Assembly (NCBI GenBank): GCA_032622095.1
Contig: CP136069.1
Span: forward strand, 158,587,043-158,651,042
Source of the DNA: Siphonodentalium dalli
Taxonomy: Eukaryota > Mollusca > Scaphopoda > Gadilida > Siphonodentaliidae
Direction: 5' to 3'
Length of the DNA: 64,000 bases
Both the position numbers and the translations under genes were made by a program. Position 1 is the stretch's first letter. Each line of letters opens with the position of its first letter. This document shows, piece by piece, positions 13,601 through 23,728 of this stretch. Below the pieces are notes generated by a model. The model did not search any database. It was not told where the DNA came from and worked only from the letters and a program-made list of their open reading frames with translations.

Positions 13601-13860
13601 CGTGTCCACCAATCACATGCACCCCCTCCCCCCCCCCCCCCACCACCCCAACTTTGGCCAAACATTTCAACAGCTGGATTTTGCATGTCTGACACACAGC
13701 AATTGGAAATTTCATACCATTTGTTTTACTTCTTTTAAGCCAAAAGTGGCAAACTTTCATACTTTCCGTCAAATTTTTTGGACTGAAATGTACAACAGTT
13801 GGAAATTTTCCAACCCTTGGTGGGGGTCAAGTTGAAAATTCCACTGTATATTTAATATAA
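13590..13860 (+). repeat. Dispersed repeat, second copy, with poly(C) tract
   Basis: Second copy of the 12150-12560 repeat. A C-rich run lies at about 13621-13645. Confidence 0.5.
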
Positions 13861-13943
13861 AGGTGAGTATATAGTTCCGCAAATCAGTTACTAATTGAAA
13901 GGCGTTACCTCACCCTGGTTATAACATGAGTAGTTATCCCATA

Positions 13944-14009
13944 GGAAATGTTCAGATAATAAGTTCACAAACGACCAACGTTTGTTGAACTTATTATCTA
14001 AACATTTCC
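13944..14009. repeat. Hairpin
   Basis: GGAAATGTTCAGATAATAAG pairs, with one mismatch, with its complement ending in AACATTTCC across a short loop. Confidence 0.8.
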
Positions 14010-14027
14010 ATCAATAAATAGGGCTCC

Positions 14028-14155
14028 TTCTGCACTTTTATTTATCTGTCGTCTGCTTTTATCAAATTAACATCCTCCAAATGAATAATAGATCATTCCA
14101 GTGTGCACTTTTTAACTGATTGGGAGAATATATTTAGTATAGAAAATGTTTAAGA
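14028..14155 (+). repeat. Copy of the GPCR-upstream dispersed repeat
   Basis: Matches in order the 5' flank of the receptor gene (32575-32720): CCTTCTGCACT, a C-TGTCTGTCGT-like block, AATGAATAATA-A-CATTC and GGGAGAAT, ending in an AAATGTT. A fragment in reverse orientation is at 35230-35320. Confidence 0.6.
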
Positions 14156-15885
14156 TCCACGATCCGATTTGACGCCAAATATTTCTGAATTTCATGAGCC
14201 AATATTCCGCTTCCCAGGCAAAAAAAATAAGAATTCTTGAAATCAACATCTTTTGTACCAAACAGTCATCGCGAAAATCCGAAAAATAAACCATAAGTGA
14301 TATGTCGAAAACAAACAATGTGAGAACTTAAATAATAGTTTTTATCCCATGGCAAAATATCAAAGGTAGTACCAAATCTATAGCATCGAACATTTATTGT
14401 GTACGTGGTAACTGAACTAGTGTAATTTAGACAAAACCCTTTGTGAATTTTGGCTATACTATAACGGTATTACGTCACGAACAAAATGGTAATTCCGTCA
14501 CACTAGATCTGACGTTTTTCTCAGATTGGAACAATTCAGAGTCGGATATATTATTTGAATCTGGGTGTAATTTAATAAGAATGGCACCTGACATCGAGTT
14601 TAGTAGCCTGGTATTATTTTGCTGAGATCTTATCTTCAGAAATCGTGACGAAATTACCAATACGGATTTTGTTTTGCTGCTATTAAAATGTGGTAACTCG
14701 TACAAAGAGTCTCCCTGCTTGATAATAACCATGTACATGCTAACATTTTGTCGTTTGTCCAGTGGGGAGACCATTACCATGCACACATGTATATCACCCC
14801 TGGTCAAGTGGTCCTGCTAATATGATATGATGCTGGTGGTCCTGCTGAATGGCTATGATCGAATGGGTGTAGATGACGCCTGTTATGTATATATCCTGTT
14901 CACTGCACTTATAGAACCCTCGGTAGTTCCAACTAAATTGTCACAGTTTTGCATTGTCTAAGAGATGTGCAAAGGCGGATACATTGCCAGCTCGCGCTGT
15001 GATTTTCAGGTTTGTTGCCCTCCTTCGAAACGATAGGATTTTCAGGTTTCACTTAAACCCAGTCCGTCAGGTTTTATTATTGGGTCGAACTTTTTCTTGT
15101 GTTTATGGGAGTGTTTTCGTATACTTATGGCACACACTTTTTATGTCGTGGCCTCTTCAATATCACTACGATTTTTAGATGAGGGCACATGTTTTCCTCA
15201 GGGATCATCTTCGAGCTACTCTATACTCACCATGGGCGTGGCTATGGTTCAATGGGATCTAACGAACCCGCCCTGGGAAAAGAGTGCCATCGTCACCTGT
15301 TTTGCATGATCGGCCAATGATAGATTATTTCACATTAAACTTTAGGTCCGTATGTTTCAGTTAAATCTGCACACACGCCCGGGCGAAAATTTTATTTTAA
15401 TACGAATCAAATCAATAGACCCATTGCATGTCGGCATATGCCGTCGTTGCTGGACTGAAGTGGGCTTTAGTCGTCAGCATTGTGTTCACTTTCAACTAAC
15501 GTGACGCTGTATGAATGTGTGTCAAACTTGTTTTCACAGCCGTTGGCAATTATGAACGAATAGACACAGTGTATTCAAACACTACATGTATTGGGGATCC
15601 CATATAAGGTGCATTTAGTGTATTGATTCATAATTCCGTTGTGGCCAATCACCTTTTTGTGTGTTAAGTTGTGTTAAGTCTGTGTGGTCACGTATGTGGT
15701 ATACCGAGGACGATGCTTGCATTGCGAGGGATCGATCAAAGTTTATGGGCATAAAATCCCCCCGAAAAAAACGTTTTAATTGAAGTCATATTCCCATCAA
15801 CCAATAAAGAGCATATTATTATAGTTGGTGGGTGGGATGTCAATTAAAACCTTGTTTCGGTGTAATTTATATGTCCAGTAACTGT
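14156..15885. other. Intergenic stretch, no gene recognised
   Basis: No convincing coding region. About 14800-14870 contains GGTCCTGCTAAT-TGATGCTGGT-like blocks, also found near 57700-57770 and (complement) 58090-58220. Confidence 0.4.
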
Positions 15886-16095
15886 TCGATAGATCCGATA
15901 GCCCCAGGGTTCATGGGAACAGTACGCTAGTCCGAGGGTTCGATCACAGACCGGGTTACAGTTACAGTCCGATCCACTTCTAGGGTTCGATAGTCCGAAG
16001 GTTCAATAGTCCGATGGTTCGATACTCCGAAGCTTCAATGGTCTGAGGTACGATAGTCCTAGGGTGCGACAGTCCGAGTGTTCAACTTCCGAGGG
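15886..16095 (+). repeat. Minisatellite of about 16-18 bp units
   Basis: Roughly ten degenerate units follow the pattern AGGGTTCGATAGTCCGA, with variants such as AAGGTTCAATAGTCCGATGG. It is non-coding. The TTCGA cores superficially recall a tRNA T-loop, but no cloverleaf forms. Confidence 0.8.
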
Positions 16096-17111
16096 ACCAT
16101 TGGCGGGACGTGGCGACAGGGGATTTGCTGGTCTCACTCCCATCTTTGCTCAAAATTCCCAACAGTTGGCATGCAATAGATCAGGTTTATAGAAATTAGA
16201 AATATAAATCAAATATAGATTGCAAGTGTGTCCATGTATATATTATATGAAAATGAATATGCACGCCGGACATTCCAAGCTTTTCATACAAGTTTATACA
16301 TGTATATAGATCTAGCGATAATGGGCTATATATGCAATGGGTGACCGACTGTCGGTTTAATTCAATATATTATATACCCCACTTCAGCCAATAAGATAAC
16401 AAGTTTGAGTGTATCCATAAGAACGCAAACGGATACAATACGCAGCTTATATCTGGGGTGGTTGGGCTTTATGATTGTGCTTTATTATCTGAGTCGATAC
16501 CACCCGTTGGCTCATACATGGACAAAACATTAGTACATTACATGATCATGTATGAAGACAAACACTGCCATGTCATATATCCTCACAGAATCGGTAGATA
16601 AAATCCAAAACAACAGTTTATTACCTCTCTATTATACGCGCAGATATTACACAAATACATGTATGCTACAGATTCGCTCTCGATGGGTTCAATTTATAAA
16701 AATTTCGGACCACCACCTGCGGGAGGGGGCCAAGCGTGCTTGTAAACAATCTGAGCAGGACTTCAAACGGGAACACCGTATATCAGTTAAAAGTCATCTT
16801 CACCCCAACAACTGGAAGTTAATAGAAGTTCTGCGCTTAACCAAAATATGTTTTGGATGCTCCTCGATAATAAATGTTGGTTCTTCGGTTCTTCGGTGGG
16901 GTGACTTATCGAGATCTGAACGAAATATTAATAGGCTGGTGTACATGTAATTACTTCAGCGAGCTCAAAATACACCACTTCGACACTCTGATCCAACGTT
17001 CGTATTATCCAACTAAAGAAACGGAAGTATAGTAACAATATTTGACAAACATAATTATCCAGCATATATACGCAATACTAAGGTCATTCTAGAGATATGT
17101 TTCTAACAGCA
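16096..17111. other. Intergenic stretch, no gene recognised
   Basis: AT-rich. One 132-residue frame at 16552-16950 shows no domain, repeat or signal peptide and is not called. Confidence 0.4.
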
Positions 17112-17524
17112 CAAGGGACTCGCCCATTGTTTTAGCGGACTTACCGCGCTATATGGCAGTTCAGTGCTATATTCCTTCACCCCAAGAAAGTCTTTGGTAG
17201 TGTTTTGTGTTGGCGGTCGTTTGGTTTGGTCAGCATCTACGCTTTCTGTACTGTTCGGGGGCTCCGACACCCGCGGTTTCCTATGTGGGTTCGATAGTAT
17301 TACATTGTCCACAAGCTTGCACCGCTACCCTCGGGTGTGGTTCCTTAACTATAGAAGGAATAGACAGTCGTTTCTTCCACACAGAAGACGAGTAACCACC
17401 GCTACCGTCTCGAACGGGATCAGAATGTACTTCTTTCGTGAGTTAAATATTTTTCGAAGACGTAAGCGACTTCAAACTGTCTATATTTACTTCCATCCTT
17501 TCATCACATCAACTTCAAACGCAG

Positions 17525-18743
17525 ACGGCGAAAAAAAACTGCGGGACACAACGTACCGGGGGTGGGGGGGGTACCTAGGCGTAAAAAATTTACACGTAAA
17601 TCTTTTCCTTATTCATTTAGGGGGGGGGGGTGTCGGAAAAAATTTGCATGTAATATTTTTCCAAATATGTATTTTCAGACTCACAACTTCAATTTTCTCT
17701 CATTTTATAGAATATGGACTAACCTTAATATCCAAATCATATATACATGAGTAATACAATCCACATAAAACAATTTTGGATAACCACTGTCTTGGTTTAC
17801 ATGTGATATTGACCCCATTAACCCTCTTAATAATGCCGACTATGTCAGTGTCTACCAGTCGAATGCAGAATTCTACCATGTGATCGCTTATCTGGCAAAT
17901 TTTTACTTCAGAACTATCCCATGTATTAAACAATTTCTCCTCCAATGGTATCAGAAAACAGTTATATGCTAGTATCTCACTCATCTCATTTGCATCTTTT
18001 TCAAAGTCGATGTAATGACTAGTTGTCATTTTTTAAAGTGCATACATAGCGTTGCGATCACCAATATACATGTTTGTACATGTCATGACATCACGAGGTA
18101 CAAATCTGCGTTCTACTGGTAGACAATGACCATTTTAGTCATAATAATCTAAACTAAGTTACCAAGCACCTTCTCGTGAATTGTATGCTCCGGTGTTTTT
18201 TTCGGTTTCCGGTCAAACCGAGTTGTTGTCCGGCTGGGGTAGATTTTCTGGGAGGGGGGCAAATGGTCAGTGGAAAAAAACTGCAGTTTTTGCTGTTTTG
18301 GGGGTGGGGGTACCCAAACCGAAGAAAACAGTTTTTTTCCACCCTGTGTCTGCAGTTTTTTTACCGCCCCCCCCCCCCCCCTGTTTTGATAATTGTTTTT
18401 CGGAGACTGTATATAGACTTCCGCACTTTTATTGTATCATCCGATACGCTTTGTTCGTGGAAACCGGTATCACACGACACGTGGTTTTGGATGACGTCAT
18501 AGTCTTTTTTCTGCTTCCTCTTGGTTTGAGATGATTCCCTTTAGTTGAAGAACTTATCGTCACTTTTGTGGCGCCGTTGCCCGTATGTCTGACTATTACT
18601 GTTCTCATATTCGTCAGACGTGAAGACGGGGCTACTAGAACGCTCGTCTTCCTTGTCAGTGTCAGAACTGAAACTTGAAGTCGCCATACCACGAGCATTT
18701 TTCCTCTTTCGAAGTAGCTTTCTCGCATCGCCTCTGTAAGTTC
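17525..18743. other. Foreign segment inside the GPCR pseudogene
   Basis: The intact paralog is continuous at the point equivalent to this segment (between CAGAAC and GTTTGAAGTTGGTG near 34234-34255). These bases are therefore an insertion or rearrangement. It contains G-rich runs (17560-17632), a poly(C) run (about 18366-18381) and several imperfect inverted repeats around CTGCAGTTTTT (about 18281-18360). No transposase or TIR is recognised. It includes an open, unrecognised frame that I do not call. Confidence 0.55.
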
Positions 18744-19330
18744 AGAGCGACCATGTACATACCGCCATGACGGTCAAGGTTGTCCAATAGTATCCGATTG
18801 TTAACATAAATGTGAATAACAGATCGGTTAAAAACTGCACGTGACATTCATATACAACAACTTCGCGCTTTCCATAGAAGAAATGCCATCCAATCATATA
18901 GACGTGAAGAATGCGAGGGTGGGGATGACCCACGTGATAGCTACCATAACCATAACCTTTCGCTCAGTCCGCCAGTTACTGTATCTTGCTGGTATTTTCA
19001 CTGAGAAGAACCTATCAATCCGGATATAAAAAAAAACAGTGTACCATGGAGATAAGAAACAGTCCAGTCGAGTGAAAGCAAAATATCCCATAACCAAGAC
19101 TCGAGAGGACAATAGCCAAGAAGCAGGTACAATGGAGGCATTAAAGATATATAATATATACGTTCCAAATAGAACCCTAGCAACACGCCAGCGTTGTAAT
19201 AACAGTTTGTCACCACGCTGACTATAAGCGCAAGGATTCCGAGGAATGACGTCAGCCATAAAGGATGTGGCATCACGAATACATCCCCATAGCCGTTCGC
19301 CAATAGTGAGTCGTTCATGAATGTATCATG

Positions 19331-19538
19331 TTGATTGATTGATTGTTTATTGCAAAGTCGTCAATTAAGGCGAAACATGCTATAACATATATACAATATT
19401 TACAATATTTACAATAGGTCACAAAAAAACAATTGTTACACAATCATACATATATTAATATATAATATGATAAATGTATAGATATATATCGTAATATGTA
19501 TTATAATATCTTATATATATTATATTATAATTTATAAT
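19331..19538 (-). mobile_element. LINE-like 3' fragment inserted in the GPCR pseudogene
   Basis: Interrupts the paralogous coding sequence between ...CTGTACAGTCGG and ...GATACATTCATGAACG. Its minus-strand 3' end is the simple repeat CAATAAACAATCAATCAATC, the same tail type as 6393-6520. The interior is AT-rich and non-coding, as expected for a severely 5'-truncated non-LTR retrotransposon. Confidence 0.6.
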
Positions 19539-20198
19539 GTCCGACTGTACAGTTAAATGCACAGTCGAACAAATTCTGGAAGACATCGTAGTCGGGAGCA
19601 GTTGCTTCGGCCATTTGTCTGATTATGAAGTCAGTCGCTTGTTAAAGTACCTCACTAATTCAGATGAAGCTGTATTTCCGGTCATATCCTGAAAATATAG
19701 AAAACGCATTTATCAAGTACTCGATACACTGATAACAGAAAGTTGAGTATCAACATATCAAGTACAATCGCCGGGTGAACTTTAACCTTTTCATTACTGG
19801 GTGGATTCTCCCATTCATTTATAAAAGCATCCATTTGAATGGTTTATTATTCATCTGGGTGATGTTCAAGGATTACAACCTCACGACAGACAGGTGAATA
19901 TATAAGACTAGCGCAGAAGGATTCACGTTAATTAGTGGGCAATGATAGTAAGTTCCTCGTCAGTGAGTATCTAATAAAGAAAGAGTTAATATGGTGTTGT
20001 CTCATTTCGATACACAACCCCACTTTCTGTCTGTTTCTTACTTTTAGCTAGATATTTAGCAAAGTAACAAATCAGAATTAAAATATACATATAGGTTCAA
20101 TATGTTCCAAAAATTGACATTTATCACCATGATTCTATGTAAAAATAAACTTCGTACAGATCACATACTGGTGTTCTAATTTCAACCAAACTGAGTCT

Positions 20199-20830
20199 TC
20201 GGTGGAACAGTGTATCTTCAGAGCACGTTTGCTGATATGCACAGAAATGTAAACCTACAAATACGCACGTGCATGTTCATCACACAGCTTCGTGGTTGGG
20301 GAGCTTTGCAAATCCGTTCATTAACGTTGGGGACAGCACCGTCCTGACGATGGCGCGCCGTTGCCATATGCATGGACCATTTCTGCTATAGGTACCCATG
20401 TGCACTCACAGCGCTTCGGAACTACATGCTGTCTCGTGTAACGCTGTTCCGTGGCGAATTAAATGAGATTTTATATAAGAAATGAACGGCAGTTTCAATG
20501 TGGTCATGGGATTTTGACCGCGAGAAAATTTCAGCAAACCCATGACCATGTTGAAACTGCCGTTCACTTGTTATATTTACATACTGGTATAATTAATTAT
20601 TCGATTTGTTATCATTTAGATGGTTTTAAACATGCCGACTTGGGTACGATAATGTTTAGCTTTGCCGAAATGCGAAATCAGCCCAAACGCTCGATTCTCT
20701 CAGTTCATCTGTAATCAAATTTTAGAAAATGAAAGTCGGTCAAACGTACACACTTCCGTTTCGAGAATTCCATGGCGGGATGAAAATATTGAAAGTTTGA
20801 TTTTATTTAATTTATAACGACATAATTCAA
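20199..20830. other. Spacer between duplication arm and recombinase gene
   Basis: No gene. Contains the 20484-20565 hairpin. Left part of the original spacer that held the tyrosine recombinase gene. Confidence 0.5.
20484..20565. repeat. Hairpin with 26-bp arms
   Basis: GAACGGCAGTTTCAATGTGG and following TCATGGG are complemented by CCCATGACCATGTTGAAACT...GTTC, with one indel-like mismatch. Loop of about 27 bases. Confidence 0.85.
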
Positions 20831-21446
20831 TTAACAAGTTAAAATGTTTGCAGCCTGTGAATTTTTCTCGATGCATGTTAGAGAGGTTTCGATGATGTGG
20901 GCTGTAGCCGTAGGTGCCATTTCCTTTGCTTCGATTGTTGGTAATGCTTGATTTGCAGGAATTCCAGCAGCATTTTCACTGACAACCAAATTGTTGATAT
21001 CTGCGATTGCGGAAGACGTTGCCGCAGCTGGATTTGTTTGAGCATAACGCTGCTCTGTCGAGGTTAGATGCTCCTGAGTTTCACATTGGGGATTTTTACT
21101 CACAGTGCTGTTGCCTAATTCTGCGAGCGAATCACTTAACTGTTGCTTTTGTTTTGATGTGAATTCCCGGTTGTAACTTCGGATTGATGACTCATTTCTA
21201 TGCCCGCTCATGAACATAATGTTACGTAGTTCAAACCCAGCATCATTGAGATGTTGAATCGCTGTCGCACGAAGACAATGCGATGTGTATCTTTCGCTCG
21301 TACCTGCAGATTTTGAGATGTCGGTCATGAAATTGGAAAATGAATTCAGCGTTGGGATCTGTTTTCTGTATTAGAAGTTTCAGGGCAATCACGGGACAGC
21401 ATGAATCTGATGTTGCATACATACGCTTGTCCTGAGCAGTGCTCTC
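20831..21446 (-). pseudogene. Tyrosine recombinase (Crypton/DUF3504 type), 3' half
   Basis: This is the catalytic C-terminal half of a site-specific tyrosine recombinase, the family from which Cryptons and vertebrate ZMYM/QRICH1/KIAA1958-type domains come. Visible residues, counted from the ATG at 21328, are the HxxR box (H17, R20 in SHCLRAT), the downstream His in SGHRNES (H43) and the nucleophile Tyr in SIRSY (Y52). Family spacing is kept. Upstream, 21446-21345 reads in another frame (KRMYATSD...ALKLLIQKTDPNAE), so a frameshift lies near 21330-21350. Compared with the family, about 25-30 residues between the boxes look missing. A Q/N/A-rich tail ends at 20831. The palindromic element separates it from its 5' half (30360-31338). 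Catalytic motifs survive, but the gene as it stands is broken. Confidence 0.85.
21441..21446. repeat. Target-site duplication, left copy
   Basis: GCTCTC directly abuts the left terminus AGAAGATATAGGG. The same six bases follow the right terminus at 30354-30359. Six-base duplications are typical of Polinton/Maverick integration. Confidence 0.85.
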
Positions 21447-21529
21447 AGAAGATATAGGGCCTCGTTAGACCCACATCTAAAAATAGAATCTTTGGGGTCT
21501 AAAATTGGTTGTACTAAAATATTCCTAAA

Positions 21530-21705
21530 ATATCAAAAACCCAAAAAAAAAATTTCAAAACTTCAAAAATTTATTTTTTCCAAAAAATTTCAAAAACCCG
21601 AAAATTAATTTTTTCCACAAAAAATTTCCAAACTTCCAAATTATCAAAACCCCAAAATTTCAAAACCCTCAAAATTATTTCTCTAAAAAAAAAGGTTAAA
21701 TAAAA
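21530..21705. repeat. Subterminal A/T-rich iterated motif, left arm
   Basis: Repeated variants of AAATTTCAAAAC-CC (about eight) lie 80-260 bp from the end. The mirror block is at about 30095-30270. Candidate binding or replication sites; function unknown. Confidence 0.6.
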
Positions 21706-23717
21706 AATTTATAACGAGTTTTTTCGGTTTCTGATAATCTCGATATTAAAAAATATCGAATGTTAAATTATTTGCTCGTAATATCTTTCGTTATTTTTTT
21801 GTTCAAATATTTTTCATGAATTTATTAATCGATGTTTAGAAATAGCTTTATTGGACATTGTGACCAACGGTATGAATGCATACATTCCAGTGTTTTATCG
21901 GACGCAGTTCATATAATTGTCATACCTGAAAATAGACACTATTACTTTTTACATAAATAATAAAGAGCGTTTATTCTTTACACTCTCTCTATCCCATATG
22001 ACAGGCGTGTATTTTCGTCAATTATTGGAAGTATTGAAATGTACTATGTTGAATCCCTAACGGTCGAAAATTGTAAGGCGAAATTACAACCCCCCAGAAT
22101 GAACTGTCATATTGAATGAATGATCATTTAATCTCAGCCATTTTTACATGGAACATGAGCGATGTACACTCAATCACACACGCCACATTGGTGTTAACAA
22201 TGTGTCTTTCACACCTTTGCTTTACCAAATGAATTATATTATTTCCCCGGTCACAGCTATATGGTATTCAGAAAACAAATCGATTTAGAACAAAACGAGT
22301 TAGTATCAATTAAGGTTGATAAACTGTGTCATTCACGCGATAATTAGTTATCCATAAAACATGCATACATATTACGTCAGGTCGTGAGACACTCAATTAT
22401 GCAAATTGCTTTGATCACATTGTTATAACAACATTACGTAATAACCCCTTATCACTCCAGTCACACTTACGATCATTTTGTATGCCGAAAACTCCAGGTA
22501 GCACCGATGATGTAACATTATATCACTGCTATTGTGCCAATGATAGGTTCAGACATGTTCCATGTTTAGAAAAGAAAAGTTACCTATAATTCTGCTGTGG
22601 TTAAGCAGTCCATTATTTAGGGCATACCTGTATGTAGGCCTACCAGTGGATGAATAGTCTGCCGGAGAAGTACTGTGTAGACAGGTCTTGTCGGTAAGAG
22701 AGTCAGACGAGTAGTGAAGGCTCGGCTATTAAAACATAGTAATGCGATAGCGAACATCAAACGAGTCTGCGCACGCATATCTGTCAAAGGATACAAGGGC
22801 AGTCATTGGTCAATTTATCCCCGGTGTCAGCTCAGTACCCAATCGGGACGAAGCCGAAGGTCAACTCATTTTTTTTTGCTCATTATAGTACGTCACTTGG
22901 ACATTTTATCAGTTTATCACGTCATCACTAAATGTGGCAATCGGGTATCCACCGATGCCTGCAATTTATTATTTATAATAATTGGACTCATTGATCTCAC
23001 GTAAATAATACTCTTAGTTGTTCCAATAAAATAGTTATCAAATTCGATCACCAATAGATTTGACTGTGGAATATAATGACCTTTAACTTATTTATCGATC
23101 TATGTTAGAACATGGTCTTAACAAAAAACTTGACCATAACAAAAATTACCTTACATTTATGCATGAATCTAATTAGACCATGCGTAAATATTGTCAGCTT
23201 ATCGTCTGATGAGCAAATCCGATGTTTATCAAAAATAGTACAACTTCCAGTTGGTAATTACTCTTACGAATGAAGAGCGTTGAACATATACGAAATTACT
23301 ACACGAATGAACTGAAATTTATATTTCACATCTTACCAACAACAGATACAGACATAGTCATAGTGTTATACTATCTTACATGTACACACGCTATGACATC
23401 ATTCGAAGGGGCAATACACTCAAGGAGTTAAAGTGACACGAAACAAGGGACGTGATGCAATATTGGTGTTTGAATATTAAAAGGAACACAAGACACTCTA
23501 AAGGGACACTCATTATGAATGAATGTTAACAATACAAGCGCAGTGGTTGAAAGTTAAAATGACAGATCAATATTTAAGGGTCAAATTTTCGGGCACTTAA
23601 TGCACCTTTTATCATTACGTATCGTTTCTCACTCTACAATTCCCAATAATCCACACACTCTCTCCCTCCCCCAGCTTATAGATATATAACGAAAACGAGA
23701 ATATCATGTTGATGAAG
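21706..23717. other. Left-arm non-coding region of the palindromic element
   Basis: No frame here is conserved between the arms. A 1-bp length difference in a C run (near 22797 versus 29000) shifts the only sizeable frame, 22714-23004. The region contains one copy of the 190-bp internal repeat. Its mirror is 28082-30094, equally empty of genes. Confidence 0.6.
22654..22835. repeat. Internal direct repeat, outer copy (left arm)
   Basis: About 180 bp are shared with 25537-25725, from TAGTCTGCCGGAGAAG to GTCATTGGTCAAT-TATCC, with substitutions and a 14-bp indel. The two copies bracket the ATPase gene. Mirror copies are at about 28965-29146 (right outer) and 26074-26262 (right inner), giving four in the element. 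Confidence 0.85.
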
Positions 23718-23723
23718 TTTATT
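23718..23723 (-). promoter_or_regulatory. Polyadenylation signal of left ATPase gene
   Basis: AATAAA on the minus strand, 6 bases past the stop codon. The mirror signal is at 28076-28081. Confidence 0.6.
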
Positions 23724-23728
23724 GAAAT

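Larger units (their letters stand above)
17112..19614 (-). pseudogene. Muscarinic-like GPCR pseudogene (inverted paralog of 33382-34989)
   Basis: On the minus strand the copy starts with an ATG at 19614 followed by a DYDVFQ-FDCAFN coding segment, the equivalent of 32890-32960 in the intact locus. After a LINE-like insertion (19331-19538) it resumes at about 19330 with MNDSLLAN. It then runs through recognisable TM1, TM2-TM3, TM4 and TM5 (ITWVIPTLAFFTSI is clear), with frameshifts near 19210-19140 and 18930. A roughly 1.2 kb segment (17525-18743) separates TM5 from the third-loop sequence (17510-17112, SVDADQTKRPP). TM6 and TM7 are missing. It carries no in-frame full-length product. It lies head-to-head with the intact gene and is part of the inverted duplication. 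That it is a dead copy is certain from the breaks; the family assignment follows from the paralog. Confidence 0.9.
17112..20198 (-). repeat. Left arm of inverted GPCR-locus duplication
   Basis: Reverse complement of 32296 to about 34675. Homology covers the upstream flank (20198-19615), the first coding segment and the receptor as far as the third loop. Identity by eye is high in the flank (long ungapped matches around CTATCATTGCCCACTAATTA). The arms point towards each other with about 12.1 kb between them, of which 8.9 kb is the later palindromic element. Confidence 0.9.

Noticed and set aside
13102-13695. 197-residue minus-strand frame with a poly-Gly run
   Set aside because: Lies in a dispersed repeat whose other copy (63395-63840) does not keep the frame; the Gly run is the poly(C) tract.
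15886-16095. tRNA-like GGTTCGA cores
   Set aside because: They are units of a minisatellite and no acceptor stem or anticodon arm can be paired.
16552-16950. 132-residue plus frame
   Set aside because: No domain and low plausibility of composition; no supporting signals.
17164-17754. 196-residue plus-strand frame
   Set aside because: It runs antisense to the GPCR pseudogene's third loop and into the inserted segment; no independent support.
22714-23004. 96-residue frame in the left arm
   Set aside because: The mirror copy is frameshifted by one base in a C run (72 residues with a different end), so coding is not preserved.
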